Positions 45,325-55,316 of a stretch of 64,000 nt of DNA are shown here, piece after piece. How positions within the stretch are numbered: position 1 is the stretch's first letter; each line of letters begins with the position of its first letter. Both the position numbers and the translations under genes were made by a program. Origin of the DNA: JADHOX01 sp038120515 (GTDB lineage: Bacteria > Pseudomonadota > Alphaproteobacteria > Rickettsiales > JABIRX01). A model generated the notes under the pieces. The model made no database searches. It worked only from the letters and a program-made list of their open reading frames with translations, and was not told where the DNA came from. The stretch is taken from positions 26,523-90,522 of the forward strand of contig JAYOLW010000005.1 in the NCBI GenBank assembly GCA_038120515.1. The letters run 5' to 3'.

Positions 45325-48246
45325 ATGTCAAGTAAAGAACTAATAATCAGTCAGGCACGAGAACATAATCTGAAAAATATCAATATCAAAATACCAAAGA
45401 ACAAATTTGTTGTGGTTACTGGCCCATCTGGCTCTGGTAAATCATCTCTTGCTTTTGATACAATTTATGCTGAAGGCCAAAGAAGATATGTGGAAAGTCT
45501 TTCTACATATGCAAGACAATTCTTGAACCTTCAAAACAAACCAGATGTTGAATCAATTGAAGGCCTTTCGCCAGCAATTGCAATAGATCAAAAAACTACA
45601 TCTAAAAATCCTAGATCTACGGTTTCAACCGTAACAGAGATTTACGATTACATGCGACTTTTATTCGCTAGAATCGGTACACCAATATCTCCAGCAACAG
45701 GTAAGCCAATTGAAAGTCAATCAGTTTCTGACATGGTTGAACGAATTGAAAAATATCCTGTTGGCACCAAAATTTACCTACTAGCACCAATTGTCAAAGG
45801 ACAAAAAGGCGAACATAGAAAAGAAATTGTTCAAATTAAAAAACAAGGTTTTCAAAGACTACAGATTGATGGCGAACTTCATGAAATTGAAGAAATGCCA
45901 AAAATCGACAAGAATAAAAAACATGATATTAAAGTTCTTGTTGATAGATTAACTATCAAAGAAGATATGGATAACAGACTATCAAGCTCTGTTGAAACAG
46001 CTCTTAGGCTTTCCGAAGGATTATTACATATCGATATTATTGAAGTTCCAGAGGGCAAAGAGACCAAAACATTTAAAGCTGGTACAACACTTACTTTCTC
46101 AGAAAAATTCTCTTGTCCTGAATCAGGCTTTTCAATTGACGAAATTGAGCCAAGACTTTTTTCATTTAATTCACCATATGGTGCATGCGAATCATGTAAC
46201 GGATTAGGAACTGAATATTATTTTGATGAAAATCTAATTGTTCCTGATGAAGAAATATCAATTTCTGATGGTGCAATTGCTCCATGGCACCAGATGCAAA
46301 ACAAGCATTATTCACAAGTTCTTGAAGCATTATCTGATCATTATGATTTTAGTTTAGATACTCCTTATTACAAAATAAGTGATGAGGTCAAACAAGAACT
46401 AATGCATGGATCTGGCGACAAAGAAATTAAGTTCAGATTTCATGACGGCCTTAGAATGCAAACTGTTAAAAAACCATTTGAAGGCGTTATCCCATATCTT
46501 GACAGAAAGTTAAAAGAGGCTGGCACTGATTGGATAGTTGAAGATTGTGAGAAATATCAAAATGTAACCAAATGCCGAAAATGTAAAGGTTACAGACTTA
46601 GGCCAGAAGCTCTCTGCATTAAAATTCACGAACTAAATATTGGGCAGATAACAGCATTTACGATCGAAAAGGCCATTGAATGGTTTAATGATCTTAATAA
46701 TCACCTAAATAATACCCAATCACAAATTGCTGAAAGAGTTTTAAAAGAAATCATTAGAAGATTAGGGTTTTTAATGGCAGTTGGACTTGAATATCTAACT
46801 TTAGATAGGCATTCTGGAACATTATCTGGGGGCGAAAGCCAAAGAATTAGACTAGCTTCACAAATTGGCTCTGGTTTAAGCGGGGTTATGTATATTCTTG
46901 ACGAACCTTCAATCGGACTACATCAGGCAGATAATTACAGACTAATCAACACTCTGAAACATCTTCGTGACCTTGGCAACACTGTTATAGTTGTAGAGCA
47001 TGATGAGGAAACAATGATTGCAGCTGATTATCTTGTCGACATTGGACCTGGAGCTGGAGTCTATGGTGGCGAGGTTGTTGCTGAAGGCACGCCTGAAGAA
47101 ATCATAAAAGTTCCAGAATCAGTGACTGGAAGATTCTTAAGCGGTGCCGAATTTATCTCAATCCCTGAGGAAAGAAGAGTTGCCAAAGGCAATAGAGCCA
47201 TCGAAGTTGTAAATGCTCACGGAAATAACCTTCAAAATGTCAATTGTCGCATTCCTGTTGGTTTGTTTACATCAATCACTGGTGTATCTGGTGGTGGTAA
47301 ATCAACATTAATTATCGAGACTTTATACAGAGCTGTAGCTAAAAAGTTAAGTGGCACAAAAGCATCACCTGCCCCGCATGATGAAATAAAAGGTTTACAA
47401 TATATAGACAAAATCATTGAAATCGACCAATCACCAATTGGTAGAACACCTAGATCAAATCCTGCAACTTATACAGCAGCATTTACAGCCATAAGAGATT
47501 GGTATGTAAATCTTCCTGAGGCTAAAGCTCGTGGTTATAAAGCTGGAAGATTTTCATTTAACGTTAAAGGCGGTAGATGTGAAAATTGCCAAGGTGATGG
47601 TCTTATCAAAATTGAGATGCATTTCTTACCTGATGTATATGTAGTATGTGATGTTTGTAAAGGCGCTCGTTACAATAAAGAAACTTTAGAAATTAAATAT
47701 AAAAACAAATCTATCGCTGATGTTCTGAACATGACCGTTGAAGAAGCAATGCATTTCTTTAAGAGGATGCCTATTATCAGAGATAAATTTGAAGCTTTAT
47801 ATGAGGTTGGTCTTGGCTATATGAAAATTGGTCAATCAGCAACAACCCTATCAGGTGGTGAAGCACAAAGAGTAAAACTTGCTAAAGAGCTATGCAAAAA
47901 AGCTACGGGTAGAACATTATATATTCTTGACGAACCAACTACAGGACTACATTCCGTTGACATTAAAAAACTACTTAGAGTATTACATAGATTGGTTGAT
48001 AGCGGTAACACTGTATTAGTAATTGAACATAATATGGACGTAATCAAAACTGCCGATTGGGTAATTGATATTGGTCCACGCGGTGGTGACAAAGGCGGTA
48101 AAATTGTAGCAGAAGGTACCCCTGAAGAGATCTCAAACGATCCTGAAAGTGTAACCGGCGGCTATTTGAAAAAATACCTAAAAAAAAATGTTAGCTTAGA
48201 AACTAAAAAATCTGATTCTGCAAATGATGCAGATGCTGCAGCATAA
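45325..48246 (+). CDS. uvrA: Excinuclease ABC subunit A
   Basis: A 973-residue UvrA. First Walker A GPSGSGKSSLAFDTIYAEG, signature LSGGESQRIRLASQIGSGL, second ATPase with GVSGGGKSTLIIETLYRA and LSGGEAQRVKLAKEL. The C-terminal zinc module (CENCQGDG, CDVCKGARYN) is intact. The first zinc module is CPESGF with ACESCNGLG: the second cysteine is serine, the form usual in Alphaproteobacteria. It detects bulky DNA lesions for UvrB. A terminator follows immediately. Confidence 0.96.
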   Translation: MSSKELIISQAREHNLKNINIKIPKNKFVVVTGPSGSGKSSLAFDTIYAEGQRRYVESLSTYARQFLNLQNKPDVESIEGLSPAIAIDQKTTSKNPRSTVSTVTEIYDYMRLLFARIGTPISPATGKPIESQSVSDMVERIEKYPVGTKIYLLAPIVKGQKGEHRKEIVQIKKQGFQRLQIDGELHEIEEMPKIDKNKKHDIKVLVDRLTIKEDMDNRLSSSVETALRLSEGLLHIDIIEVPEGKETKTFKAGTTLTFSEKFSCPESGFSIDEIEPRLFSFNSPYGACESCNGLGTEYYFDENLIVPDEEISISDGAIAPWHQMQNKHYSQVLEALSDHYDFSLDTPYYKISDEVKQELMHGSGDKEIKFRFHDGLRMQTVKKPFEGVIPYLDRKLKEAGTDWIVEDCEKYQNVTKCRKCKGYRLRPEALCIKIHELNIGQITAFTIEKAIEWFNDLNNHLNNTQSQIAERVLKEIIRRLGFLMAVGLEYLTLDRHSGTLSGGESQRIRLASQIGSGLSGVMYILDEPSIGLHQADNYRLINTLKHLRDLGNTVIVVEHDEETMIAADYLVDIGPGAGVYGGEVVAEGTPEEIIKVPESVTGRFLSGAEFISIPEERRVAKGNRAIEVVNAHGNNLQNVNCRIPVGLFTSITGVSGGGKSTLIIETLYRAVAKKLSGTKASPAPHDEIKGLQYIDKIIEIDQSPIGRTPRSNPATYTAAFTAIRDWYVNLPEAKARGYKAGRFSFNVKGGRCENCQGDGLIKIEMHFLPDVYVVCDVCKGARYNKETLEIKYKNKSIADVLNMTVEEAMHFFKRMPIIRDKFEALYEVGLGYMKIGQSATTLSGGEAQRVKLAKELCKKATGRTLYILDEPTTGLHSVDIKKLLRVLHRLVDSGNTVLVIEHNMDVIKTADWVIDIGPRGGDKGGKIVAEGTPEEISNDPESVTGGYLKKYLKKNVSLETKKSDSANDADAAA

Positions 48247-48247
48247 T

Positions 48248-48275
48248 AAAAAAGGCCCTTATTTCGGGCCTTTTT
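48248..48275. terminator. Bidirectional rho-independent terminator between uvrA and yebC
   Basis: AAAAAGGCCC and GGGCCTTTTT pair around a 7-base loop, with A run on one side and T run on the other, so it can serve uvrA (plus) and yebC (minus), which converge here. Confidence 0.88.
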
Positions 48276-48307
48276 AATTTAATCTTTAGATAAATATTTT
48301 AGTAAAA

Positions 48308-49036
48308 TTATTCTGAATCTGGAATAATAGCATTAGTATAGAAATTCTGAACATCATCATCTTCTTCTAATACATCAATTAATTTATGCATCGAGGCTAC
48401 TTTTGCCGGATCCAAATCAATCATATTTTGAGCTATCCATTCAAGTGAGGCTGATGCTGGATCACCATATTTATCGATTAGACTATCACGTATTTCAGTA
48501 AAATTTTGCAATTCAGTTTGCACCTCGTGCAAATCCTCATCTGATTCTACAGAGTCTGCACCGAGCAATACCGCTTCTTCAAAAATTTCATCATCTGTTG
48601 CAACTTCTTTATCAAAACGAATAACACCTTTATGATCAAACATAAAAGCAACCGCGCCATTTTCCGCAAGCGACCCACCATATTTGGTAAAATAAGATCT
48701 TACAGATGCCGCCGCACGATTACGACTATCAGTTAAACATTCAACTATAAAAGCACTTCCTGAAGGACCATAAGCCTCATAACGAATTTCCTCATAATTA
48801 TTACCTTCGAGATTACCCGAGCCCTTTTTAATTGCATGCTCGATTCTATCTTTAGGTAAGTTAACAGCTTTAGCAGCAATAATTGCAGATCTAAGTCTTG
48901 CATTACCATCAGGATCATCACCACCTTTAGCAGCAACGATTAGCTCCTTCGCAGCCTTGCTAAACAATTTAGTTCGCTTTGCATCTTGCGCTGCCTTCCT
49001 ATGTTTGATATTTGCATATTTAGAATGTCCTGCCAT
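48308..49036 (-). CDS. yebC: YebC/PmpR family protein
   Basis: A 242-residue protein with the family N-terminus (AGHSKYANIKHRKAAQDAKR), LRSAIIAAKAVNLPKDRIEH, YEAYGPSGSAFIVECLTDSR and FMFDHKGVIRF. Earlier seen as a transcription regulator, the family has also been tied to translation through difficult peptide stretches. It follows metZ by 4 bp on the same strand and is likely cotranscribed. Confidence 0.93.
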   Translation of the reverse strand: MAGHSKYANIKHRKAAQDAKRTKLFSKAAKELIVAAKGGDDPDGNARLRSAIIAAKAVNLPKDRIEHAIKKGSGNLEGNNYEEIRYEAYGPSGSAFIVECLTDSRNRAAASVRSYFTKYGGSLAENGAVAFMFDHKGVIRFDKEVATDDEIFEEAVLLGADSVESDEDLHEVQTELQNFTEIRDSLIDKYGDPASASLEWIAQNMIDLDPAKVASMHKLIDVLEEDDDVQNFYTNAIIPDSE

Positions 49037-49040
49037 TTCT

Positions 49041-50243
49041 TTATTTTAAAGCGTTATTAAAATCATTGATTAAATCTTCAACATGCTCAAGGCCAACTGA
49101 TAATCGCATTAATCCATCAGTAATACCTAATGCATTTCTTTCAGATTCTTCAATATTTGAATGTGTAGTTGTTCCTGGGTGAGTGATTAAAGACTTTGCA
49201 TCTCCTAAATTATTAGAAATATCAGTAAGAGTTAATTTATTCATTAAATTAAATGCGGCTGATTTTCCACCTTTGACCTCAAATGCTATCATAGTTCCAC
49301 CAGAAAGCATTTGCTTTTTAGCAAGCTCATATTGTGGATGCGATTTAAGATAAGGATAGATAACTCTACTAGTATTTGAATGAGACTCCAAGAACTCTGC
49401 AAGCTTCATAGCATTTTGACATTGCTTTTCTACTCTGAGTTGGAATGTTTCTAGAGATTTAGTAACACACCATGCATTAAAAGGCGATAGTGCAGGACCA
49501 GTATGACGATGAAATGGCAGAAGCTGTTCTTGGATAAACTCAGTTGTTCCAAGCACAGCTCCTCCCAAAGTCCTCCCTTGCCCGTCTATGTGCTTTGTAG
49601 TAGAATATATAACGATGTCAGCCCCTAAAGCAAGAGGTTTTTGCATTAAATTTGTTGCAAAAATATTATCAACTATAAGCTTTATTTTATTTGCTTTGCA
49701 AAGCTTGGCTAGGCCTTCGATATCGACTAAATCAAGCGTTGGGTTGGATGGTGACTCGATAAAAGCTAAGGTTGTGTTGTCCTGAATCGCATTTTTAAAA
49801 TTGTTTAAATCTGCACCATCAACTAGTGTATAACTTATGTTATAATTTGGTAAGATCTTAGTAATTATATGGTAACAAGAACCAAATAAAACTTTATTAG
49901 CAATGATATGATCACCCGCTTTCACCTGACACATAATAGAGGCAAACATAGCCGCCATTCCACTCGCCATCACACACGCAGATTCGGCTCCTTCTTCCAG
50001 CATAACCAAACGATCTTCTAATAATTTTAATGTCGGATTTACATATCTTGAATATACAAAACCTGGATCCTCGCCATTAAAACGGCTTTCTGCGGTTTCT
50101 GCATCATTGTAACAAAAGCCAGAATTTAAAAATAATGCCTCTGATGTTTCACCAAAATTTGTTCTTAAACTATCACCTCTTATCAGCTTGGTTTGGAGAT
50201 GAAGATTATTGTTGTCTAATTTTTTATTTTTGTAATTTGTCAT
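49041..50243 (-). CDS. metZ: O-succinylhomoserine sulfhydrylase (MetZ-type Cys/Met metabolism enzyme)
   Basis: A 400-residue PLP enzyme from the ATG giving MTNYKNKKLD; a start 87 bp upstream would add a hydrophobic segment foreign to the family. GFCYNDAETAESRFNG, YSRYVNPTLKLLEDRL, ASGMAAMFAS and the PLP lysine in YSTTKHIDGQGR are typical of the MetZ subgroup. It makes homocysteine directly from sulfide and an acylhomoserine. Cystathionine gamma-synthase or lyase activity cannot be fully excluded by motif alone. Co-oriented with yebC. Confidence 0.88.
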   Translation of the reverse strand: MTNYKNKKLDNNNLHLQTKLIRGDSLRTNFGETSEALFLNSGFCYNDAETAESRFNGEDPGFVYSRYVNPTLKLLEDRLVMLEEGAESACVMASGMAAMFASIMCQVKAGDHIIANKVLFGSCYHIITKILPNYNISYTLVDGADLNNFKNAIQDNTTLAFIESPSNPTLDLVDIEGLAKLCKANKIKLIVDNIFATNLMQKPLALGADIVIYSTTKHIDGQGRTLGGAVLGTTEFIQEQLLPFHRHTGPALSPFNAWCVTKSLETFQLRVEKQCQNAMKLAEFLESHSNTSRVIYPYLKSHPQYELAKKQMLSGGTMIAFEVKGGKSAAFNLMNKLTLTDISNNLGDAKSLITHPGTTTHSNIEESERNALGITDGLMRLSVGLEHVEDLINDFNNALK

Positions 50244-50413
50244 GTTGAAAAATCTAAAAACATAGACATGCCATATCAAGCCGATAAAAACAAGTAATAA
50301 TACAAAATGAGACCCGATGATTAGTTTCACAAGATAAAATAAACATAAAATGCAGCAATTGACTGTTAGATAAGTTTTATTAATAGTCTCAAAATTACAT
50401 TTAGAGTTTGTTC

Positions 50414-51142
50414 ATGAGCACAAAACCAAAAATTGGCGTTATTTTAGATTGGGAAGCAAATGGAAGTTTTTCTGAGCACCCATATTTTGCCATAAGGGAA
50501 CATTATATTAATGCCGTAAGATATGCTGGTGGCACACCTATTTTAATTCCATATGGCGATCACGACTCAATAACTTCTTATCTTGACCTAATCGATGGAT
50601 TGCTAGTACCTGGAGGCTTTTATGCCTTGCCTGACGATTGGTATGAAGATAAAACCAAAACATCACCATATCAAGCAACCCCAAGATTCAAATTTGAAGA
50701 AAACTTAATTAAAAAGGCCATACAAATTGACATGCCTATTTTAGCAATATGTGCAGGTATGCAGGTTATTGCCGGTATGTATGGCGCCAAATTAACATCT
50801 GATATAGCAAATTATAATAAGGGAATTATTGATCATTTCGATAGCACAATTTCACATACCATCAATGTTAGCCAGGATTCATTACTTTTTAAGATCACCA
50901 AGCAATCTTCATTTGAGGCCAACACCCATCACCAAGAAGCCGTAATCTCAACAAGTGATCAAATGAACACATCAGGAATTTGCACAGATGGCATTATTGA
51001 AGCAATTGAAATTAAAGACCGAAAATTCGTGCTAGGTCTGCAATGGCATCCTGAAATGCTTTGTCATCATATTGATCAAATAACTGATCAAAACCCACAT
51101 CATTTAATATTTAAAGAATTTATCAATGCAGCTAAAGATTAA
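50414..51142 (+). CDS. Class I glutamine amidotransferase-like peptidase (gamma-glutamyl-GABA hydrolase family)
   Basis: A 242-residue protein from the ATG giving MSTKPKIGVILDW. It has the nucleophile elbow ILAICAGMQVIAG with the cysteine, LVPGGF upstream, and the catalytic histidine in LGLQWHPEML followed by an acidic residue region. This is the C26/PuuD-like family of gamma-glutamyl hydrolases. The next gene, an LD-carboxypeptidase, overlaps it by 17 bp, suggesting a joint role in breaking down gamma-glutamyl or muropeptide compounds, but this is inference. Confidence 0.85.
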   Translation: MSTKPKIGVILDWEANGSFSEHPYFAIREHYINAVRYAGGTPILIPYGDHDSITSYLDLIDGLLVPGGFYALPDDWYEDKTKTSPYQATPRFKFEENLIKKAIQIDMPILAICAGMQVIAGMYGAKLTSDIANYNKGIIDHFDSTISHTINVSQDSLLFKITKQSSFEANTHHQEAVISTSDQMNTSGICTDGIIEAIEIKDRKFVLGLQWHPEMLCHHIDQITDQNPHHLIFKEFINAAKD

Positions 51143-52040
51143 TATACCAGAATTTTGGCCAAATCTTGAAAATGAAGATAAAATTTATGTAATCTCACCT
51201 GCATATAAGGCAAATGATGTTCAGAAAAATGATATCACAAAATTTTTAGCAAATTGGCATCTTAAACCAATTTTTTATGAGAATAGTGAAGAGTCCCAGG
51301 AACCTTTTCTAGCTCATAATGACAGATGTCGATTTAACGAGCTAAAAAATGCCCTAACAGGAGATGAATCGAACCTTATAATAGCACTTAAAGGCGGTTA
51401 TGGCTCGGCTAGATTAATTCCAGATTTAATCGCGCAAGTAAATCCAGCAAAAGAAAAATTGTTAATTGGCTTTAGCGATATAACCTCACTGCATCTTGCT
51501 TTTAATAACTATTTTAAATTAAGCTCGCTACATGCACCAATGCTTGGCCAGATGATTAATGGCACAGTTAGTAATGAATCAATAACCACATTGCTCAATA
51601 TTTTAAATAAAAAGTCATCTGCAGTTAGTTATCCAATCACAGCCTTAAATCAAATTGCTTTAGACCTAAATGCTCCACAAAAATTTGCTAATTTAGTCGG
51701 TGGGAATTTATCGTTAATTCAAACAAGCATTGGTACAAAATGGCAAATTAATACTCAGCAAAAATTCTCAATGCTAATTGAGGAATATGATGAAGAATTA
51801 TATGCAATGGATAGAAGTCTTAACCATCTTATTCATGCCAACTATTTCAAAAACTGTGAGGCTCTATTCATTGGCGATATCAGCCAGAAAGATAATCAAA
51901 TTGATCAGAATGCTCTTGAGTATTTAAGCCAGCATTTAATTAAAAAACTTAAAATCCCAATTTTTAGGATCGAAAATATTGGTCATACAAATAGCAATAA
52001 AGCCATACCACTTGGCCTTAAGATAGAAATTTTATCTTAA
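51126..52040 (+). CDS. LD-carboxypeptidase (peptidase S66)
   Basis: A 304-residue S66 peptidase: YVISPAYKANDVQ at the N-terminus, LIALKGGYGSARLIPDL, the nucleophile serine in LIGFSDITSLHLAF, and the C-terminal glutamate and histidine of the Ser-Glu-His triad in MLIEEYDEELYAMDR and IENIGHTNSNKAIPLG. The family removes the terminal D-residue from L,D-linked muropeptides during wall recycling; microcin-immunity relatives also exist. No signal peptide, so cytoplasmic. It overlaps the preceding gene by 17 bp. Confidence 0.88.
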   Translation: MQLKINIPEFWPNLENEDKIYVISPAYKANDVQKNDITKFLANWHLKPIFYENSEESQEPFLAHNDRCRFNELKNALTGDESNLIIALKGGYGSARLIPDLIAQVNPAKEKLLIGFSDITSLHLAFNNYFKLSSLHAPMLGQMINGTVSNESITTLLNILNKKSSAVSYPITALNQIALDLNAPQKFANLVGGNLSLIQTSIGTKWQINTQQKFSMLIEEYDEELYAMDRSLNHLIHANYFKNCEALFIGDISQKDNQIDQNALEYLSQHLIKKLKIPIFRIENIGHTNSNKAIPLGLKIEILS

Positions 52041-52094
52041 CAAATTCTTTGCATAATATCGAGACTTCATATAGATAATCTAGAAATTCATTGT

Positions 52095-52170
<76 letters not shown>

Positions 52171-52278
52171 AAATCTTCTAGAAATTAGTAATTTATTAAT
52201 TTCATAGCATCTCAATTATTTATAATATTCGTTTTAATGAATCTTAAATATTAAAGTGATAACTCAATATATTCCAAA

Positions 52279-52755
52279 CTATTTCAATAATAGCTTTTGC
52301 GTAATTGGAATAAATTTCGATGCTGAATTGATTAATGAATTTGCAGTAAGTGAAGGAACTCCATATATCTCACTAAAAACATTATGTTTTTCTCGCACTG
52401 TGTTAATTAACATATCAAAATCACCATCACCTGATGCCAGAACCACTATATCTGATTGCACGGCATGTTCTAACACATCAATTGTAATACCAACATCCCA
52501 ATCACCTTTTGCGGAACCATCATTCCTATTAATAAATGGCTTTAATTTAACTTCAAAACCAATACCTCTAAGAATATTTTGAAATTGACTCTGCTTTGCA
52601 TCACCTCTATCTATTGCATAGGCTATCGCAGTTACAACTTCTCTATCCTTTGTGATTTCTGACCAAAATTTATTATAATCAAAATTAGCATTATATTGCT
52701 GTTTGACCGTATAATAAATATTTTGAACATCGACAAAGATCGAAACTTTTTTCAT
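52279..52755 (-). CDS. NYN-domain (LabA/DUF88-like) putative nuclease
   Basis: A 158-residue protein of the NYN/PIN-like fold. The conserved acidic residues appear in SIFVDVQNIYY (near the N-terminus), KGDWDVGITIDVLEHA and VVLASGDGDFDMLI, which together make the metal site of PIN-type nucleases. Probably an RNase acting on structured or defective RNA. It stands alone, convergent towards the tRNA and divergent from the SDR gene. Confidence 0.85.
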   Translation of the reverse strand: MKKVSIFVDVQNIYYTVKQQYNANFDYNKFWSEITKDREVVTAIAYAIDRGDAKQSQFQNILRGIGFEVKLKPFINRNDGSAKGDWDVGITIDVLEHAVQSDIVVLASGDGDFDMLINTVREKHNVFSEIYGVPSLTANSLINSASKFIPITQKLLLK

Positions 52756-52856
52756 ATTATTAATTAAGTTTTATAAATATACTTTCACAAATGAGATCGC
52801 TATTATAGATAGAGCATTATTAAAAAATTTATATGATTAATTTACCTAACAAATCT

Positions 52857-53522
52857 ATGAAAAATATAGTAATTACTGGAGCAAATCGTGGCATCGGCTT
52901 GGAGCTTGCCAAAATCTACAGCCAAACACATAATGTTTTTGCACTTTGCCGCAATTCATCAGATGAACTAAATCAACTTGGAAACACTCACATAATTACT
53001 GATTGCGAATTAACTGATATAAAATCAGCTCAGCAAACAATCAATAAATGTCCTGATAAAATCGATATTTTGATAAATAATGCAGGAATTCTTGCAGGTA
53101 CTAGTTTTGATAATTTAATAGCAGAGAAAACAACCATAGAAACGCAAATCCAAGTTAATGCAATCGCCCCGATTATGTTCTCACGCCTTGCTTATCCAAA
53201 ATTACAGAATGGTTCTAAAATAGCTTTAATAACATCTAGAATGGGCTCAATTAGTGATAATCAATCGGGATCAAGCTATGGTTATAGAATGAGTAAATCC
53301 GCCTTAAATGCCGCAGGGAAATCATTAGCAATTGATCTAAAATTAGATGGAATTTCAGTTGGAATTTTACATCCTGGATGGGTTAAAACTGATATGACAA
53401 ATTACTCTGGTAATATCACAGCGGATATAGCCGCAAAACAGTTAACTGATAGAATCAGTAATTTAAATATAGCAAATTCTGGATCTTTCTGGCATGCAAA
53501 TGGTGAAGAACTAGAATGGTAA
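52857..53522 (+). CDS. SDR-family oxidoreductase (C-factor-like)
   Basis: A 221-residue short-chain dehydrogenase from the ATG giving MKNIVITGANRGIG; an ATG 24 bp upstream is also possible and neither has a clear ribosome-binding site. Present are the TGANRGIG cofactor loop, INNAGIL, ALITSRMGSI and the YRMSK catalytic pair, then VGILHPGWVKTDM. It resembles the CsgA/C-factor subgroup. Substrate unknown. The ArsC-family gene follows after 16 bp. Confidence 0.82.
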   Translation: MKNIVITGANRGIGLELAKIYSQTHNVFALCRNSSDELNQLGNTHIITDCELTDIKSAQQTINKCPDKIDILINNAGILAGTSFDNLIAEKTTIETQIQVNAIAPIMFSRLAYPKLQNGSKIALITSRMGSISDNQSGSSYGYRMSKSALNAAGKSLAIDLKLDGISVGILHPGWVKTDMTNYSGNITADIAAKQLTDRISNLNIANSGSFWHANGEELEW

Positions 53523-53538
53523 TTTATATAGGTAAGAA

Positions 53539-53886
53539 ATGATTAAAATTTACGGCATTAAAAACTGCAATTCAATTAAGAAAACCCTTAACTGGTTTGA
53601 AGAGAATAAAATCGATTATGAATTTCATGATTATAAGAAACATAATATCGAAAAAGCCAAAATTGTGAGTTTTATTGATAATCTCTCAATTGATAAAGTC
53701 TTAAATAAACGCGGGACTACCTGGAAGAAGCTTTCAGAACAAGAACAAAAGCAAGCAGAAGAAATCACTCAGGCAGTTGATTTAATGCAAGCCAACACTT
53801 CCATGATCAAAAGACCAATAATCGAACATGATAATGGTTTTATTGCTGGCTTTGATGCAGATGAGTTAAAAGATCACTTTTTATAA
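53539..53886 (+). CDS. ArsC/Spx-family thioredoxin-fold protein (YffB-like)
   Basis: A 115-residue protein: IKIYGIKNCNSIKKTLNWF has the single conserved cysteine of the YffB subgroup rather than the CxxC of Spx, then LNKRGTTWKKLSEQEQ and MIKRPIIEHDNGFIAGFD. The fold is that of arsenate reductase, but YffB proteins act as glutathione-dependent thiol reductases or are of unknown role. AGGTAAGAA precedes the ATG. Its 3' end overlaps that of the convergent ferritin-like gene by 13 bp. Confidence 0.85.
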   Translation: MIKIYGIKNCNSIKKTLNWFEENKIDYEFHDYKKHNIEKAKIVSFIDNLSIDKVLNKRGTTWKKLSEQEQKQAEEITQAVDLMQANTSMIKRPIIEHDNGFIAGFDADELKDHFL

Positions 53887-54329
53887 ACAGCAGTCGCACC
53901 TTCTTTTCTAAGCATTTTGTTCACCTCACCAGAATGTAATTCTTCAGAGGCTATCATACGCATTGCATATTCTTCTAGGAGTACAGATTGATCTTTTGAT
54001 AAATCAAGCAACTCTTTATATAGCTCAAGACTTCTGCTTTCATGTTCGAGTGATTCAATTAAAATCGCGTTTATATCATGATTCTTAGATTCAAGCAAAT
54101 CACCAATACCAAGTGAAGGATACCCACCAAAATGCGTAACCATCTCACCAGCTTCAATTGCATGAGTTAAAGATTCTTGTGCCTGACTTCTAAGCCATGA
54201 GACAATTGGAATACGACTATGGCCAAATACCATAAAAGAATAATGCGTATAGCGCACCACACCAGCTAGTTCTAATTCTAAAATTTTATTTAATAATGCT
54301 AATGATTGATCACGAAAAGATTCAGACAT
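53874..54329 (-). CDS. bfr: Ferritin-like protein (bacterioferritin type)
   Basis: A 151-residue four-helix protein from the ATG giving MSESFRDQSL, with AGGTGG placed well upstream. Iron-site residues can be seen in LELELAGVVRYTHYSF (Glu), SQAQESLTHAIEAG (Glu and His) and the later LEHESRSLELYKEL and IASEELHSGEV. It stores iron or protects DNA from iron-driven oxidation. Whether it binds haem as a true bacterioferritin is not clear from the sequence. Confidence 0.82.
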   Translation of the reverse strand: MSESFRDQSLALLNKILELELAGVVRYTHYSFMVFGHSRIPIVSWLRSQAQESLTHAIEAGEMVTHFGGYPSLGIGDLLESKNHDINAILIESLEHESRSLELYKELLDLSKDQSVLLEEYAMRMIASEELHSGEVNKMLRKEGATAVYKK

Positions 54330-54515
54330 AGATACCACCTTTTGAATTATTTATAACTAAATTTAGTTACATAAGTTTTAAATATAGCCTTTTTTTGATG
54401 AAGATAAAAGCAATTAAATTTTTATTTGGTATTTTAAGCTAATAACATCTGAAATATCAAGAATGCACAACTGCTGCACAAAATAAAAAAGTAAATTATT
54501 TTATTTACCTTTTAC

Positions 54516-55118
54516 TCATAACAAATTCAAAGGCTTAACATCTGAAACAATCATAAGATCATACCCAACAATGTCAGATTCTTTTATTCTATAACTGTAA
54601 GCCTCATAACTTCGACAGCTTGATTTAGAGTCTCCAACCTCATCTCTATACATAATATCACACTGATTATTAATAGCATTTATCTCAGGATACCTTGCTA
54701 TACATTCACCATCATGATCAAAAACGGCAGACTCTATCTCCTTAACTGTCTCCATTACTTTTTTACAACTAAAATCTGCAGCTGTTAAGTTACTTTTAAA
54801 ATAGAAAACTTCATATTCTGCAGCATGATTACAACCTATTTTAGCGAAAACATTGACCAAATAACCATTCTTTTTATAACTTTCACGTAAGTCTGATTTT
54901 TCAATTGCAGCAATAACCCGATTTTTTTCATCTAAGACAAGATTGTACCCAACAAAATTAAGGTCACAATTATTTTCCCAATAATCTAAATCAATATCTG
55001 AACATTTTTTCTCCATAAATTCTATACAAGATTTATCATCTGGATGATACGAATCATTAGCAAAAGAATTTTGAGAAAAAAAACCAACAATCATGAGAAA
55101 ACAAATGATTTTATCCAT
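54516..55118 (-). CDS. Exported cysteine-rich hypothetical protein
   Basis: A 200-residue protein with a signal peptide (MDKIICFLMIVGFFSQNSFA, cleavage after SFA). The mature part has nine cysteines (for example KSCIEFMEKKCSDI, GCNHAAEYE, NNQCDIMYRD, KSSCRSYEAY), so disulfides in the periplasm are likely; dsbD is present elsewhere in the window. No repeat or known domain. Isolated gene at the edge of the accessory region. Function unknown. Confidence 0.6.
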   Translation of the reverse strand: MDKIICFLMIVGFFSQNSFANDSYHPDDKSCIEFMEKKCSDIDLDYWENNCDLNFVGYNLVLDEKNRVIAAIEKSDLRESYKKNGYLVNVFAKIGCNHAAEYEVFYFKSNLTAADFSCKKVMETVKEIESAVFDHDGECIARYPEINAINNQCDIMYRDEVGDSKSSCRSYEAYSYRIKESDIVGYDLMIVSDVKPLNLL

Positions 55119-55249
55119 AGAATATATACAAACAGATTAACGGCAGATATGCTTAATGGCAAAACAATTAATGTCAAACCTCTTCTTCAAAATTATCTTT
55201 TATATATTGTGTAACAAATTGACTCGGAAACGATAAATGTAACTCCCCT

Positions 55250-55316
55250 ACCTCCACTTTCATTGCATAAAAAAAGCCCCTCTAATGGGTGCTTTTTATT
55301 ATTTAATAGTGGAGGT
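55250..55316. repeat. Inverted repeat enclosing a hairpin terminator
   Basis: ACCTCCACT (55250-55258) and AGTGGAGGT (55308-55316) are perfect inverted arms. Between them AAAAAGCCCC-TCTAAT-GGGTGCTTTTT (55271-55297) forms a terminator-like hairpin with A and T tails, which would stop transcription in either direction. The nested layout is unusual. Confidence 0.55.

Noticed and set aside
50244..50330. N-terminal membrane helix on MetZ
   Set aside because: The hydrophobic extension lies before a good ATG and is unlike the family; translation from AT-rich leader sequence is the simpler explanation.
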